The notes beneath the pieces were generated by a model. The model ran no database searches. It worked only from the letters and a program-made list of their open reading frames with translations, and was not told the DNA's origin. From contig VGZO01000028.1 in the NCBI GenBank assembly GCA_016872555.1, positions 1 through 56,094 of the forward strand: DNA of 56,094 bases, read 5' to 3'. The stretch is from Planctomycetota bacterium. GTDB taxonomy: Bacteria; Planctomycetota; Planctomycetia; Pirellulales; UBA1268. Positions 8,579 through 17,333 of this stretch are shown here, one piece after another. Position 1 is the first letter of the stretch. Every line of letters begins with the position of its first letter. The translations under genes and the position numbers were made by a program.

Positions 8579-9781
8579 TTAGCAGGCGCGCCGGAGCGGC
8601 GGAATGGCAGTTCCGCCCGCGCGCCGCATGGCCGTCACGGGCGCTCGGCCGACGAGACCGGCGTACACGTCGGCGTAGCCGCGGGCGGTCGCCTCCCAGG
8701 AATACGTCGCGGCGTGCCGGCGAAGCGTGGAGCCGCGGTGGGGATCGCCGTGGAACCGGGCCATCCCGCGCCGCCAGGCGGCGGCCAGCGACGGCCCGTC
8801 GAAGACGTCGAGATACTCCCCGAGGTCACCGGCGATCTCCGGCAGGCTCGTGCGCCGGGAGATGAACACCGGCCGGCCGCACTGCATCGCCTCGAGCACG
8901 GGGAACCCGAACCCCTCGGTGAGCGACGGGAAGAAGAACGCCTCGCAGTTCTCGTACAGCCACTGGCGGTCGGCGTCGGGGACCTCGCCGGGCATGAAGA
9001 CCCTGTCGCCGAGGCCCCGAGCGGCGATCGAGCGCTCGAGGTGCTCGCCGTAGGGGGTCGCCTTCTTGCCCGCGATCACCAACCTCGTCCCGGGCTCGGC
9101 AGCGATCAGTTCGAGAAGGACGTGGAAGTTCTTGTGGGGCAGCGCGTTGCCGACGGTGAGCAGGAACGGCCCGGGGGGGAGGAACGGAGGGCGATCGGGA
9201 CGCGCCGGCACCGGCGCGGCGACCCCCAGCGGAACGACGTGCAGCGGCCGGTCGCCGATGTCGACGTGGCGGGCGACGTCGTCCGCCACCCAGCGGGAAT
9301 CGGTGACGATCGCGGTGGCGCGGTCGACACGGCGCTGGATGTCGGCCAGTTTCCGGACGCGCTCGCGCGGACGGCTCTCGGCGCCGGCCTCGTGGAGGAA
9401 GTTGAGGTCGTGGATCGTCAGCAGCACCGGCACGCGTGCGTCGAGCGGCAGGTAGCGTGACATCTGGTTGGTGGAGTGCCACAGCGCCGGTCGGGCCCCG
9501 CCCGCAGCGCGTCCGACGACCGGCCGGAGCCAGCGTTGCACGAATTCCTTCCGCCACGGGCAGACGAACAGGCTCTCGGCCGTGATCCCGGGGAAGTGCC
9601 GCCAGCCGTCGCGGGGGAGGAGGAACACCGGCTCGAAGCGGCCGGCGGCGGCGGCGTGGATCCCGCGGCCGAGGTGCAGCGAGAAGCGGCCGAGGCCGCA
9701 GTTGATGTGCCGCAGCTTCTCCAGGTCGATGACGACGCGCGGCAGGTTGCCGGCGCGGGTGGGGAGGCGGACGGTGGGCAT
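8579..9781 (-). CDS. Glycosyltransferase family 4 (mannosyltransferase-like)
   Basis: A 400-residue GT-B enzyme. The start at ATG 9781 gives [23 protein letters not shown]; the frame is open further upstream but overlaps the sulfotransferase gene in another frame. N-terminal features include [13 protein letters not shown] (donor/acceptor loop) and [11 protein letters not shown]. The C-terminal nucleotide-sugar domain has [18 protein letters not shown] and the EX7E motif E289-GFGFPVL-E297. The profile ([19 protein letters not shown]) resembles mannosyltransferases that use GDP-linked sugars, fitting the adjacent gmd, but specificity is inferred. The sulfotransferase lies 23 bp upstream on the same strand. 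Confidence 0.92.
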   Translation of the reverse strand: MPTVRLPTRAGNLPRVVIDLEKLRHINCGLGRFSLHLGRGIHAAAAGRFEPVFLLPRDGWRHFPGITAESLFVCPWRKEFVQRWLRPVVGRAAGGARPALWHSTNQMSRYLPLDARVPVLLTIHDLNFLHEAGAESRPRERVRKLADIQRRVDRATAIVTDSRWVADDVARHVDIGDRPLHVVPLGVAAPVPARPDRPPFLPPGPFLLTVGNALPHKNFHVLLELIAAEPGTRLVIAGKKATPYGEHLERSIAARGLGDRVFMPGEVPDADRQWLYENCEAFFFPSLTEGFGFPVLEAMQCGRPVFISRRTSLPEIAGDLGEYLDVFDGPSLAAAWRRGMARFHGDPHRGSTLRRHAATYSWEATARGYADVYAGLVGRAPVTAMRRAGGTAIPPLRRAC

Positions 9782-9804
9782 GGTGGTGCTCGGAGGGGAG
9801 CGGG

Positions 9805-10941
9805 TCAGGCGGCGTCGGGCCAACCCCGGGCGAAGCGGCCGGCGAGATCGGAGCCGCCGCGGCAGCGGTCGAGCGCCGCAAGCGCCTCCTGGATGTCGGT
9901 GGCGGTGGCCTGCCAGCTGGCCAGCCGGGTGCGGAGCGCGGCGTTGTCGGCGGTCTCGCGCTCGAGGCGGGCCGTGCACTCGGCGAGCCGGGCGGCCAGG
10001 GCATCGGCCTCCGCGGCCAGGCGGTCGCGCTGGCAGCGGGCCTCGTCGAGTTCGCACCGCGCCGTCGCCAGATGGTCCTCGGCGACCGCGGCGCGGCGCG
10101 TGGCATGGCCGACCTCGCGGGTCGCGGCGGCGGCCCGCGCCCATTCCGCCAGCGCCAGCCGTGACGGATCGGGGCTGATGACGACCGGCGGTGGATCGAT
10201 ACCCCCGGCGCGGCGGAGGTCGGCGTAGAGACCGCATGCTGTCGGGGCGACGCGGCGCACCAAACGGGCGCGGGCCGGATCGGGGTCACGGCCGAGCAAT
10301 TCGGCGCGGAACGGGTCGCCGGCAGGCAGCTCGAGGGGGACACCGTGCTCACGCAGGGCGCCGAACACGGCCGCCGGGTCGGCGACGACCTGCGACAGTT
10401 CACGGACCACGCAGCGCTCGGGATGGCGGACCGAGAACTCGAGCAGCAGCGTGTTGTAGTGCTCCCAGACGGCCAGCGCCAGCGGCGGGTTGTGGAAGAA
10501 CGTCGGATCCCCGCGACGAAACAGCGAGTCGGCCACCTCCCAGGGCGGTCGGAAGACGAGGAGAAACCGTGCCTCGGGGATCGCCTCGGCCCAGAAGTCG
10601 AGGAGGAGCACTGTGCGCGGATCCTTCCAGCCCCACGGCGCCGCCACGCCGCGCCGCGCGGCGACCAGCGCCGCCGCCTGGTCGGCGAGCCCGTCGGGCA
10701 CCTCGGGCCGGGCGGCGGTGGTGAATCCTTCGCTCCCGAGGCCGTTGGCGACGAGGATCCGTTCGTGGAGTTCGACGAAGTCAAGGTCCTCGAAATGGCC
10801 GGCGGCGTTGCCGTGGGCCGCCCCCATCAGCCGGTGGCCGAGATAGAGCCCCGCGCCATGGCACAGCGAAGCGACCAGCGACGTCCCCGAACGGTGCATG
10901 CCGCCGATGACGAGGACCGGGCTGTGGGCAGCGGATGGCAT
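9805..10941 (-). CDS. PAPS-dependent sulfotransferase with C-terminal coiled coil
   Basis: A 378-residue protein starting at ATG 10941. The 5'-phosphosulfate-binding loop GGMHRSGTS (13-21) is characteristic of the bacterial Sulfotransfer_3 group, and WGWKDPRT and LVFRPPWEVADSLFRR (about 140-165) fit the 3'-phosphate-binding region. After about residue 265 the sequence becomes a heptad-like, Ala/Arg/Glu-rich coiled coil (DHLATARCELDEARCQRDRL and following) running almost to the C-terminus, possibly for oligomerisation or docking to a glycosyltransferase. Its place among glycosyltransferase genes suggests that it sulfates the polysaccharide made by this block. Sulfated glycans are known from marine planctomycetes and algae; the substrate here is inferred. 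Confidence 0.85.
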   Translation of the reverse strand: MPSAAHSPVLVIGGMHRSGTSLVASLCHGAGLYLGHRLMGAAHGNAAGHFEDLDFVELHERILVANGLGSEGFTTAARPEVPDGLADQAAALVAARRGVAAPWGWKDPRTVLLLDFWAEAIPEARFLLVFRPPWEVADSLFRRGDPTFFHNPPLALAVWEHYNTLLLEFSVRHPERCVVRELSQVVADPAAVFGALREHGVPLELPAGDPFRAELLGRDPDPARARLVRRVAPTACGLYADLRRAGGIDPPPVVISPDPSRLALAEWARAAAATREVGHATRRAAVAEDHLATARCELDEARCQRDRLAAEADALAARLAECTARLERETADNAALRTRLASWQATATDIQEALAALDRCRGGSDLAGRFARGWPDAA

Positions 10942-11100
10942 CGCGGAGGACCGTGAGCGGCCGGAACGAAATCGGCGGGGTTGTACGAGACTTCCGCGGC
11001 TCGGCCTAGGTCGATTGGGTGATCCGTCGCTGCCCCGTCCGGACCGCGCCGCGACGGGCGCACGACCTTGATTCGTGGCGCCAGGCGCCGGTACAGACTT

Positions 11101-11240
11101 GGCGTTTTTCCGCCTCCGCGGAGATTTGCCGCCTCCGCTGACCTTCCTCCGCCTCCGCTGACCTTCCTCCGCCTCCGCTGACCTTCCTCCGCCTCCGCTG
11201 ACCTTCCTCCGCCTCCGCTGACCTTCCTCCGCCTCCGCTG
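11101..11240. repeat. 20-bp tandem repeat (5 perfect plus 2 degenerate units) in a divergent intergenic region
   Basis: The 307-bp gap between the divergent sulfotransferase (start 10941) and GT2/GT4 (start 11249) genes holds five identical 20-bp units, ACCTTCCTCCGCCTCCGCTG, at 11141-11240. They are preceded by two degenerate units (11101-11140) sharing the core CGCCTCCGC. The array ends 8 bp before the GT2/GT4 start codon, so it would form most of that gene's 5' leader, pyrimidine-rich on the sense strand. The perfect copies imply recent slippage or selection. There are no unique spacers, so it is not a CRISPR. The rest of the gap (10942-11100) shows nothing I can interpret. Confidence 0.95.
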
Positions 11241-11248
11241 GGACAGCC

Positions 11249-14200
11249 ATGAAGATCGGACGCGCCCTCGCCGACGCCGCGCTCACCGTGCCGGGGATTT
11301 CCCTGGTGATCCCCACGCTCCAGTCACGGTTTCGCGCTGCCCGCTCGCGCCGCCGGGTCCGGCGGATCGCGCGGCGGGCGGCGGCCGAGTCGGCATCTCC
11401 GGCCGGCCCGCGGGCCACACCGGCGGCAACGCCCGCGGAATTCGCGGTCTGGATCGCCCACCAGGAGTGGCCGCGCGAGGCGGCTCACCGCGCCGCTCCT
11501 CCCCGAGCCCCGGCCACACCCCCCACCGCCCCGCTGGTCAGCCTGGTGATCCCCGTGTATCGGGTGAAGACGGCGTTTCTCGAGCGGACGATCGCGTCGC
11601 TGCGCCACCAGTCGTTCACCGCGTGGGAGGCCTGCCTGGCCTGCGCCGCCCCCGACGACCTCGACAACCGCCGCCTCCTCGAGCGCGCCGCGGCCGAGGA
11701 TTCCCGGTTCCGCGTCGAGTTCCTCGCCACCAACGGCGGGATCGCCGCCAATTCCAACGCCGCCCTGGCGCTGGCCCGGGGCGAGTTCATCGGCCTCCTC
11801 GACCACGACGACGAATTGGCACCGTTCGCGCTGTCGCGGATGGCGGAGGCGATCGCCGCCACGCCCGACGTCGACTTCCTCTATTCCGACAAGGACAGCA
11901 TCGACGAGGACTCGACGCTCCGGCAGCACGCCCTGTTCAAGCCCCAGTGGAGCCCGGAGATCCTCTGGTCGGTCAACTACCTGACCCACTTCAACCTCAT
12001 CCGCCGCACGCTCGCGGTCGAGCTCGGGGGGTTCCGCAGCGAGACCGACGGGGCCCAGGACTGGGACATCTTCGTGCGCGTCTGCGAGCGGGCGCGACGG
12101 GTCGTGCGCGTTCCCGGGATCCACTACCACTGGCGGATCCACGCCGCCTCGACGTCGACCGGGATCGCCGCCAAACCCTACGCGCTCGACGGTCAGCTGC
12201 GCACGCTCGAGGACCGCGCCGCGCGCCTCCGGCTACCGGCGCGGGTCGAGCCCAACGCCGATTCCGGGTTTCAGCTGCGCTGGCGGCTCCCGGCCGATCT
12301 CGGCATCGAGGTGATCATCGACGGCACCGGGACCGGGGCGGCCGAACTGGCGGCGCTGGCCGGCCGCGTCGCCGGCGATCCGGCGGCCGGGGCCCGGGCC
12401 CGACGGGTGACGGTGATCGCCGAGCCGGCGACCGCGGCCGGCCTCTCGATCCCGGGTGTCGAGGTGATCAGCGCCGCCGACGGCCTGCCGCGCGCTGCCA
12501 ACGACGTCGTCACCAGGGCCCTGGCGGATACGCAGGTATTCGTGTTCCTCTCGGGGCGCGTCGCCGACCTGTCACCGGGTTGGTTGGCGGAACTGGCCGG
12601 TTGGCCAGGCTGCCATCCCGAGATCGCGTTCGCCAGCGGCTTGGTGCTCGATCAGGGCGGAAACGTCGTCGAGGCGGGCCTCGTCGTCGACCGGTTCGGG
12701 GCCGGATCACCGATGTTCCGCGGCAGCCCGCTGCGCCAGTGGGGTTGGTTCGGCGGCCCGCTGTGGTACCGCAACTGTTCGGCATCGACCCCCTGGGCGG
12801 TCGCGGTCGCGGCCGACTCCTGGGTGGCGGCGGGGGGCTTCGACACCCGCCTCGACTGGCAGGGGGCGTTCATCGACTGCTGCAGGGCGATGCGCCGCGC
12901 CGGCCGGCGCGGGATGGTCGATCCCCACGCGCGGATCACGCTCGCCGCCGGCGACCTCCCCACGGTGCCGGAGTTTCACGACAGCCTGCGCGACGATCCC
13001 CACTTCCACCCCGCGTTCTCGGCCGTGGTCCCGCTGACCCTCGATTCCACGGCGCTCCCCGTTGCGGCGCCGGTGGCGCCGCCGGCCGCTCGCCTCCGCC
13101 CGGCAGGCCCGGGCATCAGCGCCTTGTTCCCGCGCCGCGCGCGGCCGGCGACGGCCCCGTCGGCGGCGCCGGCACCTGGTTCCTACGCCGCCGATGCCCT
13201 GGCACTGGCCCGGATCAACGGCTGCTCCCGCGCCGATCTGGCCGCCCCGCAGCAGCACCCCGAGCGCGTCGGCCGTGGGGCCGGGGCGGGCTGGTGCAAC
13301 TGGTACCTGCCGCCGTTCGACCATCCCTACTACGGCGGCGTGATGACGATCCTCCGCTGCGCCGACTACCTGGCGCGGACGCGCGGGCTGCGCCAGCGCG
13401 TGCTGGTCTGCGGCCCGTGCGACGCCGACGCCCTCCACGCGCGGATCAGCGGTGTCTTTCCCGGGCTGGCGGCGGCGCGTGTCGTGCCGCTCGACTGCGC
13501 CGAGGCGATCGCGGCGATTCCCCCGGCCGACTATTCGTTCGCCACGCTGTGGACGACGGCGTACGTCCTCCAAAAGGTGCGCAACACCGGGCTCAAGTTC
13601 TACTTCATCCAGGATTGGGAACCGCTCTTCTACCCCGCCGGCTCGACCTCGGCGCAGGCCGAGCTGACCTACGACTTCGGCTTCTACGGGATCGCCAACA
13701 CCCGCACGCTCCGCCGGCTCTACGAGGACGAGCATCGCGGCACGGCGATCCACTTCACGCCGCAGGTCGACCCGGCGGTGTTCCACGGCCATCCGCTGCG
13801 CCCCGCCGCCGGTCCGAAGCGGTTGTTCTTCTACGGGCGTCCCGGTCATCCGCGCAACGGCTTCGAGCTGGCGGCGGTCGCGCTCGCCGAGGCCAGGGCG
13901 CGGCTCGGCGAGCGCGTGCAGATCCTCTGCGCGGGTGCGCCGTGGTCGACGCGGGACTTCGGCCTCAACGGCGTGATCGAGAACCTCGGCCTCCTCGCCT
14001 ACCGGGAGACCGCGGAGCTGTACCGCTCCTGCCACGTCGGGTTCGTGATGATGATGACCCGCCACCCCTCCTACCTGCCGTTCGAGTTCATGGCCTGCGG
14101 GGGGCTGCTCGTCTCCAACGACAATCCCGCCAACCGTTGGCTGCTCGCTGACGGGACGAATTGCCTGCTCGCCCCGCCGAGCGCCCCGGCGATCGCCGAG

Positions 14201-14371
14201 CGGCTCGTCGAGGCGGTCGAGCGGTTCGACGACCTGCTGCCGGTGAGGCGGCGCGGCTGGGAGCAGATCCGCGATCACCACTCCGACTGGGACCGGGCGT
14301 TCGCCGGCGTGTGGGAATTCATCGCCGACTTGGGTGCGCGGGGCGGGACATCATCGACGCGCGCCGCGTGA
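11249..14371 (+). CDS. Bifunctional glycosyltransferase, GT2 plus WsaF-like GT4
   Basis: A 1040-residue protein with two glycosyltransferase modules. The N-terminal GT2 (about 97-300) opens VSLVIPVYRVK, has the DHDDE box at 185-189, YSDKD at about 212-216, and the late acidic motif GAQDWDIF. A degenerate middle section (about 340-600) reads like a second GT-A fold with FVFLSGRVADLSPGWLAEL. From about 680 to the end a GT4 domain of the WsaF type (rhamnosyltransferase-like) shows WCNWYLPPFDHPYYGG, FYFIQDWEPLFYPAGS and PFEFMACGGLLVSND. Multi-domain GT2/GT4 enzymes build O-antigen or S-layer glycans. It is transcribed away from the rest of the block, behind the 20-bp repeats. Confidence 0.9.
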   Translation: MKIGRALADAALTVPGISLVIPTLQSRFRAARSRRRVRRIARRAAAESASPAGPRATPAATPAEFAVWIAHQEWPREAAHRAAPPRAPATPPTAPLVSLVIPVYRVKTAFLERTIASLRHQSFTAWEACLACAAPDDLDNRRLLERAAAEDSRFRVEFLATNGGIAANSNAALALARGEFIGLLDHDDELAPFALSRMAEAIAATPDVDFLYSDKDSIDEDSTLRQHALFKPQWSPEILWSVNYLTHFNLIRRTLAVELGGFRSETDGAQDWDIFVRVCERARRVVRVPGIHYHWRIHAASTSTGIAAKPYALDGQLRTLEDRAARLRLPARVEPNADSGFQLRWRLPADLGIEVIIDGTGTGAAELAALAGRVAGDPAAGARARRVTVIAEPATAAGLSIPGVEVISAADGLPRAANDVVTRALADTQVFVFLSGRVADLSPGWLAELAGWPGCHPEIAFASGLVLDQGGNVVEAGLVVDRFGAGSPMFRGSPLRQWGWFGGPLWYRNCSASTPWAVAVAADSWVAAGGFDTRLDWQGAFIDCCRAMRRAGRRGMVDPHARITLAAGDLPTVPEFHDSLRDDPHFHPAFSAVVPLTLDSTALPVAAPVAPPAARLRPAGPGISALFPRRARPATAPSAAPAPGSYAADALALARINGCSRADLAAPQQHPERVGRGAGAGWCNWYLPPFDHPYYGGVMTILRCADYLARTRGLRQRVLVCGPCDADALHARISGVFPGLAAARVVPLDCAEAIAAIPPADYSFATLWTTAYVLQKVRNTGLKFYFIQDWEPLFYPAGSTSAQAELTYDFGFYGIANTRTLRRLYEDEHRGTAIHFTPQVDPAVFHGHPLRPAAGPKRLFFYGRPGHPRNGFELAAVALAEARARLGERVQILCAGAPWSTRDFGLNGVIENLGLLAYRETAELYRSCHVGFVMMMTRHPSYLPFEFMACGGLLVSNDNPANRWLLADGTNCLLAPPSAPAIAERLVEAVERFDDLLPVRRRGWEQIRDHHSDWDRAFAGVWEFIADLGARGGTSSTRAA

Positions 14372-14398
14372 GGCTTCCGATGCCGGAGGCGGGGCCGC

Positions 14399-14869
14399 TC
14401 ACGAGGCGCTGTCCGACGGCGTGTCCGCCGGCAGGGCGTCGGCGGGAGCGGCCGGCGCGGCGCGGCGCGACGTGAACAGCACCACGACGCCGATCCCCAC
14501 CGCCAGCCCTGCCAGATCGGCCAGCCAATCGAATCCGTCGACCGCGCGGCCGAACCACGGCTGCGTCACCTCGTCGAGCGCCGCGAACACCGCCAGGGCC
14601 AGCGCCATGAGCGTGACGCGCGGGCCGTTCCAACCGCCGCGGGCCGAAGCCGATGTGGCGGCGAGCACCCCGAGCCCGGCGTAGGCGAGGAAGTGGAGGA
14701 TCTTGTCGGAAGGGGGATTGGGCCCGAGCAGGTCCTGTGGCCTGGGATAGTGCGTGGCGGCGACGAGGAGGGAGGCGTAGAGGCCCGCCGCGAAGTCGAT
14801 CGCGAGGGTCGCGGTCCGGGAAACCGAGCCGCCGGACGGCCCATTTGGCCTTCGCTGGCCCGCCCCCAT
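14399..14869 (-). CDS. VanZ-like family membrane protein
   Basis: A 156-residue integral membrane protein with about four hydrophobic segments (about 22-42, 56-72, 84-103 and 116-135). The motif set SDKILHFLAYAGLGVLAA and ALDEVTQPWFGRAVDGFDWLADLAG is characteristic of VanZ-like (PF04892) proteins, where D(K)xxHFxxY and DExxQxxxxxRxxxxxD are conserved. The cellular role of the family is poorly defined; the teicoplanin-resistance protein VanZ is its namesake. A C-terminal Ala/Pro tail is cytoplasmic or periplasmic low complexity. The gene is convergent with the GT2/GT4 gene 28 bp away. Confidence 0.85.
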   Translation of the reverse strand: MGAGQRRPNGPSGGSVSRTATLAIDFAAGLYASLLVAATHYPRPQDLLGPNPPSDKILHFLAYAGLGVLAATSASARGGWNGPRVTLMALALAVFAALDEVTQPWFGRAVDGFDWLADLAGLAVGIGVVVLFTSRRAAPAAPADALPADTPSDSAS

Positions 14870-14965
14870 CCGCTACCCTCCCCGCCCCGCGGTGTCGAAC
14901 CCGTCCCTCGCGCGCCGCGGCGAGTCTAGCCCAGTCGATCCACCGTTCCCAGGAGCCTGCCCGTC

Positions 14966-15232
14966 ATGGATCGCGCCCACATGGCCGCCGTCGTCCTCGA
15001 CCTGCTCGAAAAGGAGACCGGGGAACGTCCGCACGACCTCGCCGAAACGACGTCGCTGCGCGACGATCTCAACCTCGACTCCCTCGACATGGCGGGTCTC
15101 GTCCTCCACATCGAGAGCCACTTCGGCATCCAGATCGAGACCGAATTGCTCGAGTCGATCGAGTCGGTCGGCGGTCTGCTCGACGTCCTCGAAAAGAAGG
15201 TCGCCGACAAGGCCAGCCGGCGCGCGGCCTGA
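14966..15232 (+). CDS. Acyl carrier protein
   Basis: An 88-residue acyl carrier protein. Ser39 in DDLNLDSLDM is the 4'-phosphopantetheine attachment site, and the surrounding acidic helix II (DSLDMAGLVLHIESHFG) and IETELLESIESVGGLLDVL match ACPs. It departs from housekeeping AcpP in the Ser-flanking sequence and has a basic C-terminal tail (KKVADKASRRAA). Two ketosynthase-family genes follow within 21 bp and 3 bp spacings, so it is probably a dedicated ACP of a secondary or specialised acyl pathway and not the FAS II carrier. The start ATG 14966 is supported by the conserved domain beginning at once. Confidence 0.93.
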   Translation: MDRAHMAAVVLDLLEKETGERPHDLAETTSLRDDLNLDSLDMAGLVLHIESHFGIQIETELLESIESVGGLLDVLEKKVADKASRRAA

Positions 15233-15252
15233 ACCCCGTCGCGAGTCCCATC

Positions 15253-16062
15253 GTGCCCCGCTCCCCGTGCGACACCCCCGTGGCGACCACGCCGCTCCTG
15301 GTGGTCCGTGGCCAGGCGACGCTGTCCCTGCCGAGGCAGGGCGTGGACGACCTGCGCGATCAGCCGCCGCGGGGAGTCGCGTTGCCGCCGCGGTTCCTCC
15401 GCCATGCCGACGAGCAGACAGTGGTCGGCGTCCATGCCGTCGCCCTGGCGCTCGCCGGCGCGGTGGGCGGTGATGACGACCGTCAGGGTTGGGCCGTCGT
15501 CGCCGCGCCGCGCCAGGCCGGCCGTACGGCTTCGGCCCGGACACTCGCCGGATGGCACGCGGGGGGCCATGCCGCGGTCTCGCCGCACGTCGTCCCGCAG
15601 TGTTCGCTGCATGCCATGGCCAGCGCCGTGAGCGTGGCCTTGGGCTGCCATGGCACCCACCTCGGTGTCGGCGGTGGCCCCGAGGCGGTCGCCGAGGCGC
15701 TGTTGGCCATCCCCTGGCTGGCCTCCGCCCATCCGACCGTGATCCTCGTCGCCACCGGGTGGGACCGCGAACCGGAGATCGACGGGGACGGTGCCGGCGG
15801 CGCCGGCATGGTCGTGCGGGCGATCGCCGTGCTCGTCGCGCCGTCCGCCGCGGCGTGCGGACCGACACTGTCGCTCGCGCTCGATCGCCAGCCGCCCGCC
15901 CGGGAACCACGCTCCGCAGCCGAACTGGACCGCTTCGCCCGCCTCGTGGGCGCCGTTCCGGAACGGGCCGGGCGGGTCGCCACCGTGGCGTCGTTCGCCA
16001 CGCGGCGCGGCGGCAGCCTGCGCGTCACCGTCGGCCCGGTCGGGCGCCGGGAGGCCGCCTGA
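15253..16062 (+). CDS. Ketosynthase-like protein lacking the active-site Cys (chain-length-factor-like)
   Basis: A 269-residue protein, started at GTG 15253 because no ATG lies near the domain start and this leaves 20 bp from the ACP stop. The segment PQCSLHAMASAVSVALGCHG followed by HLGVGGGPEAVAEALL and VILVATGWDREPE aligns by eye with the N-terminal half of beta-ketoacyl synthases (anti, then nucleophile region, then LAGGxE). The position of the catalytic Cys is occupied by Gly in LGVGGGPEA. It is shorter than a full ketosynthase (~410 residues) and lacks the two active-site His motifs. This matches the 'ketoacyl synthase N-terminal-like' proteins that pair with an active KS. It overlaps nothing and sits 2 bp before the full KS. 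Confidence 0.7.
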   Translation: MPRSPCDTPVATTPLLVVRGQATLSLPRQGVDDLRDQPPRGVALPPRFLRHADEQTVVGVHAVALALAGAVGGDDDRQGWAVVAAPRQAGRTASARTLAGWHAGGHAAVSPHVVPQCSLHAMASAVSVALGCHGTHLGVGGGPEAVAEALLAIPWLASAHPTVILVATGWDREPEIDGDGAGGAGMVVRAIAVLVAPSAAACGPTLSLALDRQPPAREPRSAAELDRFARLVGAVPERAGRVATVASFATRRGGSLRVTVGPVGRREAA

Positions 16063-16064
16063 CC

Positions 16065-17285
16065 ATGCCCTCGTCGCGAGACACCTCCGGCGCGATCGCG
16101 ATCACCGGCGTGGGCGTGCGCAGCCCGCTGGGGGATTCGTTCGCTGCCGTCGCCGACGCGCTGCTCGCCGGTCGGCCGGCGATCCGCACGGTCGACTTCG
16201 GCACTGGCATGGAGGGAGTCCGCACGCTTGCCGCGCCGCTCGCGGACGGTGACTGCGTCGCGGCGGTCCCCGCGGCCGGGGCCGTCGGCCGATTGGAACG
16301 GATCAATCTCCAGGCCCTCGCCGCGGCGTTGGCCGACGGGGGGATCGATCCGCGGGCCACGGGCCCGCGCCTCGGTCTCGTACTCGGGCAGGGCGCCGAG
16401 CATCTCAAGGAGTGGGAGGCGGACTTCCGTGGCGGTGGGCGCGACGTCTTCACCGGTGCCGGGGCCGAGCCGCTCGTCGAGCGGCTCGCCGCCGCGACGG
16501 GGTGCGCCGGCCCGGCGTTGACCGTCGGCGCTGCCTGCGCCTCGAGTGGATTCGCCATCGCCCTGGCCCGGTCGTGGCTCGACGCGGGGTTGGTCGACAT
16601 CTGCGTCGCCGGTGGCTGTGAGGTCCTCAGCCCGATCGCCATGGCGGCATTCCACAACCTCCGCGCGTTGTCACGGTGGAGCGGTGCGCCCGATCAGGCC
16701 TCGCGTCCCTTCGACCGGCAGCGCGACGGATTCGTGATGGGGGAGGGAGGGGCGTTCCTCGTCCTCGAGCCGGCCGCCCGGGCCCGGGCCCGCGGAGCGG
16801 TGATCCGCGGGCTGCTGACCGGTGTCGGCACCAGTAGCGACGCGGCCCACATGGTCGCCCCGTGCAGCGATCCGACCCAGGCGGCGCGGGCGATCAACGC
16901 GGCGCTGGCCGATGCCGGCATCGCCCCCGGGGAGATCGACTACGTCAACGCCCATGCCGCCGGCACCCCCGTCGGCGACGTCGCCGAGGCGGCGGCGATC
17001 CGCCGCGCCCTCGGGGATGCCGCCGCGACGGTTCCGGTGAGTTCGACCAAGGGGCTCTCCGGCCATCTCGTCAGCGGGGCCGCGGCCTTCGAGGCCCTGG
17101 CCTGCCTGGTGGCCTTCGACCGCCGGGCGATCCCCGCCACCGCCAATCTCGACGCCCCCGACGAGCGCTGCGTGCTCGATCACGTCCGCGGTCAGCCGCG
17201 CGAACGCGCGGTCCGGATCGCGGCGAGCAATTCGTTCGGGTTCGGCGGCGCGAACCTGTGCCTGATCCTCGAGCGCGCCGCCTGA
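16065..17285 (+). CDS. fabF: Beta-ketoacyl-ACP synthase (KAS II-type)
   Basis: A 406-residue thiolase-fold condensing enzyme with an intact Cys-His-His triad: C158 in VGAACASSG, H297 in YVNAHAAGTP and H334 in KGLSGHLVSGA. The Gly-rich C-terminal NSFGFGGANLCLIL is the expected end. PFDRQRDGFVMGEGGAFLVLE is diagnostic for FabF. The usual NAHGTSTPxND is altered to NAHAAGTPVGD, suggesting a paralogue with its own substrate. Starting at ATG 16065, it is 2 bp after the Cys-less partner and downstream of the ACP, so the three genes probably form one operon catalysing chain extension on the dedicated ACP. Confidence 0.93.
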   Translation: MPSSRDTSGAIAITGVGVRSPLGDSFAAVADALLAGRPAIRTVDFGTGMEGVRTLAAPLADGDCVAAVPAAGAVGRLERINLQALAAALADGGIDPRATGPRLGLVLGQGAEHLKEWEADFRGGGRDVFTGAGAEPLVERLAAATGCAGPALTVGAACASSGFAIALARSWLDAGLVDICVAGGCEVLSPIAMAAFHNLRALSRWSGAPDQASRPFDRQRDGFVMGEGGAFLVLEPAARARARGAVIRGLLTGVGTSSDAAHMVAPCSDPTQAARAINAALADAGIAPGEIDYVNAHAAGTPVGDVAEAAAIRRALGDAAATVPVSSTKGLSGHLVSGAAAFEALACLVAFDRRAIPATANLDAPDERCVLDHVRGQPRERAVRIAASNSFGFGGANLCLILERAA

Positions 17286-17333
17286 CGCCACGTTCGGATC
17301 GATCCATCACGTTCGTTTCCCAGGAGATCCCCA

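Noticed and set aside
11141-11240. Regularly repeated sequence resembling a CRISPR array
   Set aside because: The units are contiguous 20-bp copies without unique spacers and no cas genes are present; it is a plain tandem repeat.
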